DNA of 64,000 nucleotides from Deltaproteobacteria bacterium (GCA_030595125.1 JAUVDV010000001.1:59924-123923), one strand, 5' to 3'. Positions 1 to 8,535 are shown, counted from the stretch's first letter. The notes: a model not told the origin generated them from the letters alone. Numbers and translations are program-made.

Positions 1-34
1 CGAAGTAACATCACGTAATAAAAGAAGAATAAAA

Positions 35-47
35 GTGACTGGCACCG
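35..47 (+). repeat. GTGACTGGCACCG motif, copy 1
   Basis: The 13-base motif GTGACTGGCACCG is preceded by four A residues. The same core recurs at 26841 and 28965, where it bounds an insert that carries a REP-associated-type transposase gene. This copy lies just past the 3' end of the minus-strand gene at 73-801, so it may mark another cassette boundary lying mostly outside the window. The arms GTG and CAC could form a very short hairpin. Confidence 0.6.
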
Positions 48-72
48 TTTCAGGGGGGGGGAACCTGATCGG

Positions 73-801
73 TTAGTCGGGTTTAGAATAGGTCTGGTCC
101 CTTTGCAGATCTTCAGGCAGGTCGGCGGCGTTCTTCTTGATTTCCTTGAAACCGCGGTGGCAAAGCTCCGCCAGACAGCAATCCTCCCCCCGGCGCTCCC
201 TTGTCCCGTTGACGATCACGCGGATGGCGGTGATCTTGGCGGCGTGGTCCATCACCCTCTCGGTCAGCTTGCGGTACATCCCCCAACCAAGCTTCTCCAC
301 CCTGGGGATGATGAAAAACCGATCGATGGAGACCTTTATCAGCGCGACCAGAGCGACAAATCCAGCCAACAAGATAATCGACTGGAGGCCTTTCTCTCCC
401 AAATGGGCGATAGCTGTGACCACGAGAATGAGCGCAACGGAGATCGCGATATCGATAAAAGATATGGCGAAAGACAAAAGTTCATACTTGCGGCCGGTGG
501 CGGTTATGTGTTTGCGCACCCGGTTTCGCATGTCATCGAAGTATTTGTTGTACTCGAGTGGTCTGGGCTGAGCCCTGTCGGACTGCTCGGGCAAATGCTC
601 GGAGAATTCCTTGAAGATACGGGAGGCGTCATTGAACGCCCAGTGCAGGTCATGCTTGGCCCTATCTTCGTAGACCCCGTACAGGTCGCCGAAGATATCC
701 CTGGAGCTATCGATGTACCCCTTTTTGGCCTCGAACAGTTCGTTCGAGTACGTGTCGGGGTATACCTCCTTCGCGAAAGATTTCATGGTGTTGTAGAACA
801 T
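73..801 (-). CDS. Hypothetical two-TM membrane protein
   Basis: I do not recognise the family. The 242-residue product has a charged N-terminal half, two hydrophobic segments at about residues 108-133 and 139-159, and a basic C-terminal tail of about 80 residues containing a Cys pair. This suggests an inner-membrane protein with both ends on the same side. I place the start at the ATG at 801 because GGGAG lies 8 bases upstream; an in-frame GTG at 834 would add 11 residues. The neighbour at 847-1188 is also a two-TM protein on the same strand and probably belongs to the same transcript. Confidence 0.6.
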   Translation of the reverse strand: MFYNTMKSFAKEVYPDTYSNELFEAKKGYIDSSRDIFGDLYGVYEDRAKHDLHWAFNDASRIFKEFSEHLPEQSDRAQPRPLEYNKYFDDMRNRVRKHITATGRKYELLSFAISFIDIAISVALILVVTAIAHLGEKGLQSIILLAGFVALVALIKVSIDRFFIIPRVEKLGWGMYRKLTERVMDHAAKITAIRVIVNGTRERRGEDCCLAELCHRGFKEIKKNAADLPEDLQRDQTYSKPD

Positions 802-846
802 CTTCACGCTCCCGCTATCGATTGATCCTGGCACTGATTCGCGCCA

Positions 847-1188
847 CTAGGGCTCATTTTCAAAGATTGATATGTCTTTCATTACCTTTTTGAACCTGCG
901 AACTCTGGGGACAGAAGCAAACAATCCGACAATTATGCCCACCAGCCCACCGGAAAAAGAGAAAGAAATGACTCTATTACGCATCAATACTTCAGAATAA
1001 GGTTGAACCACCGCCGAATTCAAATCATCCCCTCCTTCCAAACCCGCAGGAGCGCACGGACACATCTCTCTATTTTCCCAAAAGAAATACCAGTACGAGC
1101 CCATTCCTCCCAGGGATACCCCAAGAATGGCCATGAGCCCCAGTGACTTGATCCAATATGAAAGTCCACCTGTCATGGATACAGACAT
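847..1188 (-). CDS. Hypothetical small two-TM membrane protein
   Basis: The product is about 113 residues, with hydrophobic segments at about residues 15-37 and 73-95. Between them is a short loop containing Cys-Pro-Cys (ENREMCPCAPAG), and the C-terminal tail is basic. I do not recognise the family. The start is uncertain: GTG at 1194, ATG at 1188 and ATG at 1176 are all possible and none has a convincing ribosome binding site. It lies immediately upstream of the membrane-protein gene at 73-801 and diverges from the surface-repeat gene at 1277. Confidence 0.5.
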   Translation of the reverse strand: MSVSMTGGLSYWIKSLGLMAILGVSLGGMGSYWYFFWENREMCPCAPAGLEGGDDLNSAVVQPYSEVLMRNRVISFSFSGGLVGIIVGLFASVPRVRRFKKVMKDISIFENEP

Positions 1189-1276
1189 AACCACTATTTT
1201 TCAAATTGCCTTCGTCGAAGCCAAAAGGGCCGTGAATGCGCGGAAACGAGTCAGAGTCTGTTAAAAGAGGTGTTCT

Positions 1277-2074
1277 ATGCATGTGAGAGCGCTGATCATA
1301 GTCATCGGATTTTCTCTGGTCGTGCCGGTCATGGCCGGAGCGAGTGAAGAGGATGGAGACGACCCGCATTCGGTCGGCAGGAACGGATATTTTCTCCAGT
1401 TCGGCTGGGATGCCGGGGCGGATCTGTTTGCTGGCGTCGGCCAGATCGGGCTGCATCGCAGTCGAGCGGACGAGTTTTTCGGCATTTTCCAATTCGCTAT
1501 CTGGCAGAGTTACGCAAGAAACTTCATTGGCCTTCTCCAGATCGGCGCCTGGAACGTGGAGCAGGACCTGTTCATCGGCGTACTCCAGCTCGGCGCGTAC
1601 AACGAGGCACGCCGGGAGCTGTACGCCCTGGCCCAGGTGGGCGTTTACAACGAAGTAACTCGCGCCTATGTGGGAGGTCTGATGATCGGCGTGGTCAACC
1701 GTACCGGCGACGGGGACATTCTGGGTCCGAGCCAGTTTGGGGTGGTCAACATCGCCGACGATATCTACTCCATCCTCGGTCAGTACGGGGTCTACAACAA
1801 GGCCGGCGATAACTTCGTGGGCATTCTCCAGTTCGGGCTCTACAACTTCGCCGGGCGATTCATCGGCATTGCCCAGGTGGGAGTCGTCAATCGCTTCTAC
1901 GAATACGGGGGGCTGTTGCAGGTTGGGGTGGTCAACTTCGCCAGCGAGATAAACGGGGCCCAGATCGGACTCGTCAACCACACCCTGGAGCTGCACGGTT
2001 TCCAGATCGGTCTGGTCAACCTGAGCCGCAAGGGTGGGCTTCCGTTCATGCCGTTCGTAAACGCCGGGTTTTAA
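1277..2074 (+). CDS. Secreted surface-repeat protein (LA_2272-like repeats)
   Basis: The 265-residue protein has a Sec signal peptide (residues 1-21, ending VMAGA). From about residue 36 to the end it is almost wholly made of degenerate repeats of 16-20 residues with the core G-x-x-Q-x-G-x-x-N, for example GLLQIGAWN, GVLQLGAYN, GIAQVGVVN and GFQIGLVN. This pattern resembles the Leptospira LA_2272-type surface repeat. Such proteins are exported and probably form a regular beta structure at the cell surface; their function is unknown. The start is supported by AAGAGG 8 bases upstream of ATG. No catalytic motif is visible. Confidence 0.75.
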   Translation: MHVRALIIVIGFSLVVPVMAGASEEDGDDPHSVGRNGYFLQFGWDAGADLFAGVGQIGLHRSRADEFFGIFQFAIWQSYARNFIGLLQIGAWNVEQDLFIGVLQLGAYNEARRELYALAQVGVYNEVTRAYVGGLMIGVVNRTGDGDILGPSQFGVVNIADDIYSILGQYGVYNKAGDNFVGILQFGLYNFAGRFIGIAQVGVVNRFYEYGGLLQVGVVNFASEINGAQIGLVNHTLELHGFQIGLVNLSRKGGLPFMPFVNAGF

Positions 2075-2175
2075 AATTTGAGCCATGTTCCGCGCCCGTC
2101 GTCTCATCATGTAATGAGAAGTCCAAAAGGAAACTCGAGTGCAAAATTGCGCGCGAATCGAAAGGATCAGGAAAA

Positions 2176-3300
2176 ATGAGATTATTCGTTATGATTATCG
2201 TCTCGTTGCTCGTCGCGGCGGCGGCTCCGGGTTGTGGCGATTCGGACAGAGAAGATAACAGCGACGGCACAGACACGGACACGGACACAGACACAGACAC
2301 GGACACGGACACAGACACGGACACGGACACCGACACAGACACAGACACGGACACAGACACGGACACCAACCCCGATGGCTGCGAGGGGGTCGACTTCCTT
2401 TTCATGGTCGACAACTCCATCTCTATGGAGGATGAGCAGCAGAACCTGATCGACAGTTTCCCCGGCCTGATCTCTGCTATCACCGAAACCCTTCAACTCG
2501 ACGACTTCCACATCATGGTGGTGGATTCCGATTCCATCTACACATCGCCGAGCGAGTGGGAGACCCACGCCTGCACCAGCGCCGGATGCTGCGCCACCTG
2601 GTGTGGCACGGTGCCGGACTATTACGACTGCACAGAGACCGGCGTCGCTCCGTATTACTCCTGCGCCGAGTGGCTCCTGGGCGATACGACCTCACCCGAC
2701 TGCGACTCATTGCTCGGGGCCGGTCACCTCGGCAGCAACACCGGAACCACATGCGTGATCGATGGGGATAATCGCTACCTCATCGAAGGCCAGACCGATC
2801 TGAACGACGCGTTCGCCTGCATCGCGGACGTGGGCACTGACGGCAATGGTAACGAGCGGATGATGGAGGCGATGGTCAACGCGGTCGGCGTATTCAACGA
2901 GCCCGACGGATGTAATGAGGCCTTCATCCGGGACGAGGCAGTGCTCGTCGTGACGTTCATCACCGATGAGGACGAGGCCTGCACCGCAATCGGCGAGGAG
3001 TGCTCACAGGGGAACGCAATGACCTGGAAGCAGGCGCTGGTCGATGCCAAGGGCGGCAACGAGGAGGCCGTCGTGCTGCTGGGAATATTTGGCGATATCG
3101 GGCAACCGGGGGAAATTTGCGATCCGCTCGATCCCTACTCGGGGGCTGGCGCCGAGGCAGCGCCGTTGCTCAACGCCCTGGTCGATTCTTTCGGCGACAG
3201 GGGACACTTCTGCAGCGTCTGCCTGGCCGATTACACTGATTGCTTCCTCGAGGCGGTGAGCATCATCGAGATGGCATGCGATGACCTGGTAATCGAGTGA
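2176..3300 (+). CDS. vWA-domain lipoprotein with Asp-Thr linker
   Basis: The 374-residue protein has a lipoprotein signal (lipobox APGC, Cys20). A linker of about 16 consecutive Asp-Thr pairs follows, encoded by alternating GAC/ACG/ACA codons. From about residue 72 there is a von Willebrand A-type domain: EGVDFLFMVDNSISM carries the MIDAS D-x-S-x-S motif. The later strands include ITDEDEACT, a plausible site for further metal ligands. Many paired cysteines suggest disulfides. It is predicted to be an extracytoplasmic metal-dependent adhesion or ligand-binding lipoprotein. Its stop codon overlaps the GTG of a toxin-antitoxin remnant. Confidence 0.8.
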   Translation: MRLFVMIIVSLLVAAAAPGCGDSDREDNSDGTDTDTDTDTDTDTDTDTDTDTDTDTDTDTDTDTNPDGCEGVDFLFMVDNSISMEDEQQNLIDSFPGLISAITETLQLDDFHIMVVDSDSIYTSPSEWETHACTSAGCCATWCGTVPDYYDCTETGVAPYYSCAEWLLGDTTSPDCDSLLGAGHLGSNTGTTCVIDGDNRYLIEGQTDLNDAFACIADVGTDGNGNERMMEAMVNAVGVFNEPDGCNEAFIRDEAVLVVTFITDEDEACTAIGEECSQGNAMTWKQALVDAKGGNEEAVVLLGIFGDIGQPGEICDPLDPYSGAGAEAAPLLNALVDSFGDRGHFCSVCLADYTDCFLEAVSIIEMACDDLVIE

Positions 3301-3479
3301 CTTTCTCAGAACAGCAAGATCCCGCCAGTTTCGAAGAAATGAAAACCGCACTCACCCTGATGAAACTCATTCATCAGAGCGAAGAAGCTGTTCAAAAAGG
3401 TGAAGTTACCAGCCAGGAAGACGTTTTCGAGGAACTGAAACAGCGACTCGAAAATCGATGTAAAAAACGTACGCGGTAA
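3297..3479 (+). pseudogene. Phd/YefM-type antitoxin, 3' remnant
   Basis: This 60-residue reading frame starts at a GTG that overlaps the previous stop codon. Its residues 10-50 (ALTLMKLIHQSEEAVQKGEV, then VFEELKQRL) match from memory the C-terminal toxin-binding tail of Phd/YefM-family antitoxins. The N-terminal DNA-binding half is absent: the upstream bases belong to the vWA lipoprotein gene and the frame closes at 3282. It is therefore best read as a 5'-truncated antitoxin rather than a functional gene. A fragment of a RelE/ParE-type toxin follows directly. Confidence 0.6.
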
Positions 3480-3649
3480 ACCGTGTTGTTCCCGAATTAT
3501 CAAGACACGGAATTACCGCTTACAGAGAGCTCATTGTTTCTCCGTGGCGCGTAATATATAGAATTGTAGAGGAAAAGGTCTACATCAAGGTCGTAGTGGA
3601 TGGTCGGCGAAATTTGGAGGACCTATTGTTCAGAAGACTGATGCGATAA
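3464..3649 (+). pseudogene. ParE/RelE-type toxin, 3' remnant
   Basis: In the frame beginning at 3464 the sequence reads NRVVPELSRHGITAYRELIV, then SPWRVIYRIVEEKVYI and DGRRNLEDLL, ending at TAA 3647-3649. This is the classic C-terminal half of ParE/RelE toxins (VPEL..YRELIV..YRVIYRI). No ATG, GTG or TTG precedes the homology and a stop lies at 3461-3463, so the N-terminal half is missing. With the antitoxin tail just upstream, this is a decayed type II toxin-antitoxin locus. It was found by translating the gap, since the reading frame is too short to show up as an ordinary ORF. Confidence 0.7.
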
Positions 3650-3684
3650 CAAGCAGTTTGGGGCGCATTACGCCGATTGATTTC

Positions 3685-5010
3685 CTACTCGGGCGGCTCG
3701 TACTCGCCCTCGCAAACGCCAACTTCGAGAATGACGTACAACAGGGCCAGTTCCTGCGGGGTCAGGGTGGCGCTAGCGGCCTGCGAGGTCTCGTACACCG
3801 AGTAGAAGACCTTGCCGCAACCCCAGTTGAAGGTGACCATCAACGGCGCTCCCGGGTAGGCCATGTTGTCGACCACCCAGGTGTAGGGCTTGACCCAGAA
3901 GTTATCCTCTTCGAGGCCCAAACCGTTGTCCACATCGACGGTCTCTTCGATCTTCACGTAGCCGTCTGTGAACGGGAACGAGTTGACGTTCAGCCCGGTG
4001 ACCCCGGACAGCCAGTCGCGCATCTCCGTATCTTGCACGTTGCCCGTCGTTGTGTATGCCACCCAATCGACACGGCCCACGTCGAACACATCGGTGGGAT
4101 CAGTGGTTCCCATGCCGCCGTAGAAGTCGATCGGTACCGGGAACGTGGACTCCAGCCACAGGCTCGCGCAGCATGAGTTGTACATCTTGCCGCCGTTCTC
4201 CACGTAGGTCCGCACCTTCTCGGTCTGGTTGAGGACAAAAGGTACGCCGTTGGCGTTGGACTCGCACGGCATGAACAACATGTGATACGCGTCCAGATCA
4301 TCCTGGGTGGTGAAGAGGGTGGCCGACAACGGATAGCCCCCAGTCTCCGCGTCGTCGTAGGCGTCAAACACCTCGGTGCCGTATTCGAGGTGCCCCTGGA
4401 CATCCACGCTGCCCAATCCGAGCTTGGCCAGCAGGTCCTGGGTCCGGTCCCACACGGCGAGGATCACCGCATAGCGGGGTATTTGATCCAGTCCGTCGCC
4501 CGAGTTCGTTGCGGGCAGGGTGGTGTACTCCTCGGGGATCTCCAGTTCATCCTCCCCGGTGATGGTGACCGTACGCTGCCGCTGGAAGAACCCTTTGCGC
4601 GTCACTATTGTCCACTCTCCATCGGGGACGTCCTCGATGATCCAGGTACCGTCCGCGTTCGAGAGGGTCCAGTCCTTGCCGGTCATGTCGTCGCATTCGT
4701 AGCAGTAGGCTTCGGCCGGGATCACCGGGACATCTTCGGAGGTGAGGTAGATCAGCGCGCCGGAAATCGGGATATCCCCGGTGGGGGACATCACCGTACC
4801 ATTGAGCACGGCGCCCTCTGTCGGATCATCCCCGGTATCGGTATCCGAGCCGGTATCGGTATCCGTATCGGTATCGGTATCCGTGTCGCTACCCGCGTCT
4901 TCTATGGGGTCGTTCACATGCGTATCTTCAGCGCCCGTGCAACCGATAGCCAACACCAAGAAGCAAAGAGCTACCAGTCCGATGGCCATACGCGTAGTAA
5001 TCTTATCCAT
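3685..5010 (-). CDS. Lipoprotein with Asp-Thr linker and CarbD-like domain
   Basis: The 441-residue protein starts at ATG 5010, supported by GGAGG 7 bases upstream; a longer start at 5040 is less likely. The lipobox is AIGC, followed by a (Ser/Thr-Asp)n linker. Residues of about 75-155 (VLNGTVMSPTGDIPISGALI ... DGEWTIVTRKGF) look like a carboxypeptidase-regulatory-like beta-sandwich. The remaining 250 residues, beginning RYAVILAVWDRTQDLLAKLG, resemble a flavodoxin-like or glutamine-amidotransferase-like fold often seen in secreted proteins, but no catalytic residues were assigned. It is the last gene of a three-lipoprotein minus-strand group (7289 to 3685). Confidence 0.65.
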   Translation of the reverse strand: MDKITTRMAIGLVALCFLVLAIGCTGAEDTHVNDPIEDAGSDTDTDTDTDTDTGSDTDTGDDPTEGAVLNGTVMSPTGDIPISGALIYLTSEDVPVIPAEAYCYECDDMTGKDWTLSNADGTWIIEDVPDGEWTIVTRKGFFQRQRTVTITGEDELEIPEEYTTLPATNSGDGLDQIPRYAVILAVWDRTQDLLAKLGLGSVDVQGHLEYGTEVFDAYDDAETGGYPLSATLFTTQDDLDAYHMLFMPCESNANGVPFVLNQTEKVRTYVENGGKMYNSCCASLWLESTFPVPIDFYGGMGTTDPTDVFDVGRVDWVAYTTTGNVQDTEMRDWLSGVTGLNVNSFPFTDGYVKIEETVDVDNGLGLEEDNFWVKPYTWVVDNMAYPGAPLMVTFNWGCGKVFYSVYETSQAASATLTPQELALLYVILEVGVCEGEYEPPE

Positions 5011-5096
5011 TGTCAGTCCTCCTTTTAACGTGAGTTCCATTAAGGAAGAGGCCCGCGGATGACAAAGGAGGTCAAAAAAAAGCAGTAATGATCCTG

Positions 5097-5993
5097 TCAG
5101 AAATTGACGGTTTGATCGGCCATATCCATGAGGGTCTGCGCGTCGATCGAAGATATGCTCGCCGGCCAGTAGGTGACCGCGGTGAAATCTTCACCGGTGA
5201 GTAATGTAAAGAATACGCACGCGGCCAGATACGAGCCGTAGATGGAGGGATGGCTACCGTCGCTGTCATGGAGATCGATGGCCGGATATGCGGCGATAGT
5301 TGCCTCCCAGGCGTCTCCCACCGGCGCGAAGATTCCGCCCGTGTCGTTCGCGGCATTCGTGTACGCGGTCCTCAGGCCTGCCTGCATCGATGTCGGATCA
5401 TAACCCGCCAGATCGGTGGAATAGAGTGTATTGCCGGCCTCCCTGGCCCATGTTTCGAAGAACACGGGCTGGGCTCCCGCTGTGGTGGCAGCGGCACCGA
5501 GGGCAATGGCCGCGTTGTAAAATGTGGTGTAGTCCACGAGAGCCAGATAACTTTGTTCTTGAAGCACGACGTAATCCCATTCGCCGTTTGCGATGGTGTC
5601 CATGGTCGACGCCGTGTTCAAGTGATGTTGTAGCCACATCCCACCACCGGTGATCGTCTGAACCTCGACTTGCGGCGAGTATCCCGCAGAATCCGCAATG
5701 TCCTTGAAGAGTGTATGGAGCGAGTTCGCAGCAGTGTAGCTGTTGCCGATAAAGAGCACACGGTTGCTCGTGTCGCCGCCGTCCGGCCCGCCGTCGTCAT
5801 CTGTGTCAGTATCCGAGTCGGTATCCGAATCGGTGTCCGAGTCAGTATCCGAATCGGTATCGCCGTCCGAATCCGAGTCGGTGTCAGTGTCGGTGGACGC
5901 GTCCAATCCGCCGTCGGAATCTCCATTCGAGCCGTTAGAACAAGCGGACGCTAAAAGCAGAGCAGTAACAACAATTAAAAGTGAATTGTTCAT
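5097..5993 (-). CDS. SGNH-hydrolase-like lipoprotein with Ser/Thr-Asp linker
   Basis: The 298-residue protein has a lipoprotein signal (LLASAC), a (Asp-Ser/Thr)n linker at about residues 30-68, then an SGNH-type esterase fold. RVLFIGNSYTAANSL carries the block I G-N-S nucleophile, DYVVLQEQS resembles block III, and DSDGSHPSIYGSYLAA carries the block V D-x-x-H pair. The organisation resembles DUF4886-type SGNH proteins. It probably acts on acyl or acetyl esters of extracellular carbohydrate, though the substrate is unknown. The ATG is preceded by AGAGG at 7 bases, inside the end of the upstream gene (gap of 9 bases), implying one transcript. Confidence 0.75.
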   Translation of the reverse strand: MNNSLLIVVTALLLASACSNGSNGDSDGGLDASTDTDTDSDSDGDTDSDTDSDTDSDTDSDTDTDDDGGPDGGDTSNRVLFIGNSYTAANSLHTLFKDIADSAGYSPQVEVQTITGGGMWLQHHLNTASTMDTIANGEWDYVVLQEQSYLALVDYTTFYNAAIALGAAATTAGAQPVFFETWAREAGNTLYSTDLAGYDPTSMQAGLRTAYTNAANDTGGIFAPVGDAWEATIAAYPAIDLHDSDGSHPSIYGSYLAACVFFTLLTGEDFTAVTYWPASISSIDAQTLMDMADQTVNF

Positions 5994-6002
5994 GTGTTAC
6001 CT

Positions 6003-7289
6003 CTAAAGGTCGTCGTAGGCCACGCGCGCAGAGATCATTTCTCCGATTTCGCTCATGGCCGGTGACCAGTCGGCGTTGCAGATGGAAGTAACGTAACCGA
6101 GCTCACCGTACATCCCGGCCAGTTCGACCAGCCTGCGCGCTGGATATCCGTTATGGACGGCGGGAATGGAGCAGGCGGGCTCGAAGGTCCAGATATCGCT
6201 TGTATTCTGGGTCTCGACGAACTGCATGGCAGGATCGGCAAGGCAGTCCCCGGCGTCGAAGGTCGATCCCTGGCAGACGTCGATCTGCGGGACTCCGGTG
6301 ATCGCTGCGAACAGCACTGCACCCTCCACCTGGTCCTTGATCGAGGCGAACGCATCGTGAAAGTGGCTGACAGTGTAGAGAAACTCCGGGTGATTGCCGC
6401 CGGCGAGCCAGACCCTGTTCTGGAAATCATCAGTTGCAAACAATCCGGGCCCGTCCTCGATCGAGCCCTCGTGGTCGTCCGTGAACACGATTATGGCCAG
6501 CAGCTTGTTATCGCGAACGAAGTCTGTCTGATCCGGATTCGTGAGCGCCATTTTTGCCGACTGAAGCTGCTGCTTCCAGCTACAGCCATCGCCCACGTTG
6601 GCCAGGCAGGCCGCGTGCAGTGCCAGTTCGCCGCTCGTGGAGCCCGAAGTAGCGGGATCGATCCAGGAGTCGCCCGATCCGTAGAGGCTGACGGGACAGG
6701 CAAGGGAGGTTGCGTCTCCGCTCGGCGCGGCGCAGGCGCCGATTTCGTCCGTTCCAATGTCGGCACACGCCCAACCGGCTGGACACTGGACCTCTGATAT
6801 ATCGCAGGGAATCGCCTCGTCGATCAGCGTCACGTCGCCGTCTCTTGATTCCAGGACGAAGCGCCCCCAGTCGCCCGTCGATCCCCAACTCATGGCCAGA
6901 TTCGGCGGGGCACCATTATCCTCTGTGCATGGGATACCCGCCCATGAGTAGCTCAGATCGGTGGTAACCACGGCCAGGCGCAGGTCGTCGATCGAGTCGT
7001 ACGCGCTTCCCGGCAGCGGGTCGACGATCTGTGTTAGCAGGGAAAAGAGCGAAGTGGCGTGCCGTACGCGCCAGATGTCGGGCGACAAGCCGCTCTCCAC
7101 TACCAGCAGGATATCCACACCGTCGAGTTGATCCAAGGTGCCCGCGTCCGCGCCGCCGTCGACACCGGCATCTACTGTTGCCTTGTCAGCTTTCCCACAG
7201 CCGATCAGGGACGCGCACATCAGCAATGCAACTGTGGTCAAGACAAAACCCGATAACAGCCAACTGCCTTCAAATAGCGATTTCTTCAT
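6003..7289 (-). CDS. vWA-like lipoprotein with degenerate MIDAS
   Basis: The start is ATG 7289 with GGAGCAGG just upstream. The 428-residue protein has a long signal (LMCASLIGC lipobox), then GVDILLVVESGLSPDI at the position where related lipoproteins carry the MIDAS D-x-S-x-S. The motif here has become E-S-G-L-S, so metal binding is doubtful. The rest resembles the vWA lipoprotein at 2176, including FTDDHEGS and several cysteine pairs. It lacks the long Asp-Thr array and has a short Asp/Gly/Ala linker. It heads the minus-strand lipoprotein group 7289-3685. Confidence 0.65.
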   Translation of the reverse strand: MKKSLFEGSWLLSGFVLTTVALLMCASLIGCGKADKATVDAGVDGGADAGTLDQLDGVDILLVVESGLSPDIWRVRHATSLFSLLTQIVDPLPGSAYDSIDDLRLAVVTTDLSYSWAGIPCTEDNGAPPNLAMSWGSTGDWGRFVLESRDGDVTLIDEAIPCDISEVQCPAGWACADIGTDEIGACAAPSGDATSLACPVSLYGSGDSWIDPATSGSTSGELALHAACLANVGDGCSWKQQLQSAKMALTNPDQTDFVRDNKLLAIIVFTDDHEGSIEDGPGLFATDDFQNRVWLAGGNHPEFLYTVSHFHDAFASIKDQVEGAVLFAAITGVPQIDVCQGSTFDAGDCLADPAMQFVETQNTSDIWTFEPACSIPAVHNGYPARRLVELAGMYGELGYVTSICNADWSPAMSEIGEMISARVAYDDL

Positions 7290-7409
7290 CCACCTGCTCC
7301 TACATGCGCATGCCACAATGATTTACCTTATCTACATATAGTAAGTCTTCGGCCACAAGATTGCCGGATTTTTTTTTGTATTGTCTTCATTAAAAAAGCC
7401 GTTGGCTAA

Positions 7410-7425
7410 ATATAATTAATTATAT
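7410..7425. promoter_or_regulatory. 16-bp perfect palindrome, possible operator
   Basis: ATATAATTAATTATAT reads the same on both strands. It ends 2 bases before a -35-like hexamer for the DUF2089 operon and lies in an AT-rich island (about 7320-7460) between two divergent transcription units. The position suggests a binding site for a dimeric regulator, but simple AT-richness can also produce such palindromes. Confidence 0.4.
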
Positions 7426-7427
7426 AG

Positions 7428-7456
7428 TTGACTTTATTTATATTGCGATCAATTAT
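7428..7456 (+). promoter_or_regulatory. Sigma70-like promoter of the DUF2089 operon
   Basis: TTGACT (7428-7433) is followed by a 17-base spacer and AATTAT (7451-7456). Transcription would begin near 7463, which rules out the ATG at 7457 and supports the ATG at 7487 as the start of the first gene. Confidence 0.45.
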
Positions 7457-7486
7457 ATGGCAATACTTGGGGAAAGGATGAAACAA

Positions 7487-7852
7487 ATGTCCAAACTGGT
7501 TACACAATGTCCCGCATGCAAGGACAAGCTCCTGGTGACGCGTCTGAGCTGTACGAGTTGCGATCTACAGCTCGAGGGTCAGTTCGAGATACCCGGATTG
7601 CTGAGTCTGGACCCCGGCGATCTCGATTTTGTTCTCAAATTCGTCAGGGCGTCGGGTAGCCTCAAGGAGATGGCGAGCATCGAGGGGCAGAGTTACCCGA
7701 CGATCCGCGCCCGGCTCAACGATATCATCGCCCGGCTCGACGACGCTCCCAACCCGGCGGAGATGAGGCAACACGAGATCCTCGACGCCATCGCCTCCGG
7801 ATCGATGACGGCCGCTCAGGGAGCAGCCAGATTGAAGGAGGTGAAGCGATGA
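7487..7852 (+). CDS. DUF2089 family protein
   Basis: The 121-residue protein begins with a zinc-ribbon-like unit, CPACKDKLLVTRLSCTSC (two C-x-x-C pairs), followed by a helical domain (LDFVLKFVRASGSLKEMA ... SYPTIRARLNDII) that looks like a helix-turn-helix. This is the architecture of DUF2089 proteins, presumed small transcription factors. I chose ATG 7487 because GGAAAGG lies 9 bases upstream. The C-terminal tail has the short ILDAIASGSMTAAQGAARL motif that also begins the next gene. It overlaps the next gene by 4 bases, so the membrane protein downstream is translationally coupled. Confidence 0.8.
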   Translation: MSKLVTQCPACKDKLLVTRLSCTSCDLQLEGQFEIPGLLSLDPGDLDFVLKFVRASGSLKEMASIEGQSYPTIRARLNDIIARLDDAPNPAEMRQHEILDAIASGSMTAAQGAARLKEVKR

Positions 7853-8535
7853 ACGACGCAAAGAGAAAGGTGCTCGACATGGTCGAGCAGGGCAAGATCT
7901 CGCCCGGCGAGGGGGACTCCCTCCTTTGCGCCATGAGTGACAAAAAGCGGTTTGGTTTCAAGACTCTATTCAATCCCTACGAGCGCGTTGGAACCCTGCC
8001 CGGCATCATTGTGGGGCTTGTTGTGGCGGCAGCTTCGGTGGGCGTGGCCATGTACATGAACGTGCGGTACGACGGCTTCATGGATATCCATATGGGCGCG
8101 GGTCGGGTTGCGGTCGGGGTGGCAATTGTCGACCAGCTGATTGTGTGGCCTGTATCAGCATTGATACTCTGGTTGGTAGCGCTGCCATTCGCACGAAAGA
8201 GCCGGTTCGTCGATTTTTTGGCAGTGCTGGGAATTGCCCGGGTGCTCCAGTTGATCGGCGGCCTCACGCTGCCGCCGTTGACCCCCGACCTTGAAGTGAT
8301 GGCGCGAATGGCGTCGGATCCCATATCAGCTGCGGGGGAGATAACTGGAATGATCCCCATGATCATCGTGGCGGTGGTGATTATCTCATGGTTCATCGCT
8401 ACTCTGGTGTTCGCCTTCCGCCACGCCTCGGGGCTGCGGGGAGGCAAACTGGCCATCGCATTCATCATCGGCATTTTCGTTGCCGAGGCCGTCTCAAAGT
8501 TACTTCTTAACTTCGCCGCCGTTTTGGACGTTTAA
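7849..8535 (+). CDS. Membrane protein with SHOCT-like N-terminus
   Basis: The 228-residue protein starts with VLDMVEQGKISPGEGDSLL, a short SHOCT-like or bicoiled motif, then a basic linker. About five hydrophobic segments follow (starting near residues 49, 85, 102, 165 and 204). The fold resembles Yip1-type membrane proteins but I am not certain. The ATG overlaps the stop of the DUF2089 gene (ATGA). The pairing of a small DNA-binding protein with a membrane partner that has a matching N-terminal motif suggests a signalling or sequestration pair; this is inference. Confidence 0.65.
   Translation: MNDAKRKVLDMVEQGKISPGEGDSLLCAMSDKKRFGFKTLFNPYERVGTLPGIIVGLVVAAASVGVAMYMNVRYDGFMDIHMGAGRVAVGVAIVDQLIVWPVSALILWLVALPFARKSRFVDFLAVLGIARVLQLIGGLTLPPLTPDLEVMARMASDPISAAGEITGMIPMIIVAVVIISWFIATLVFAFRHASGLRGGKLAIAFIIGIFVAEAVSKLLLNFAAVLDV

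Noticed and set aside
2272..2370. Regular short repeats that might be a CRISPR or satellite array
   Set aside because: They are in-frame Asp-Thr codons inside a lipoprotein gene and lack spacers.
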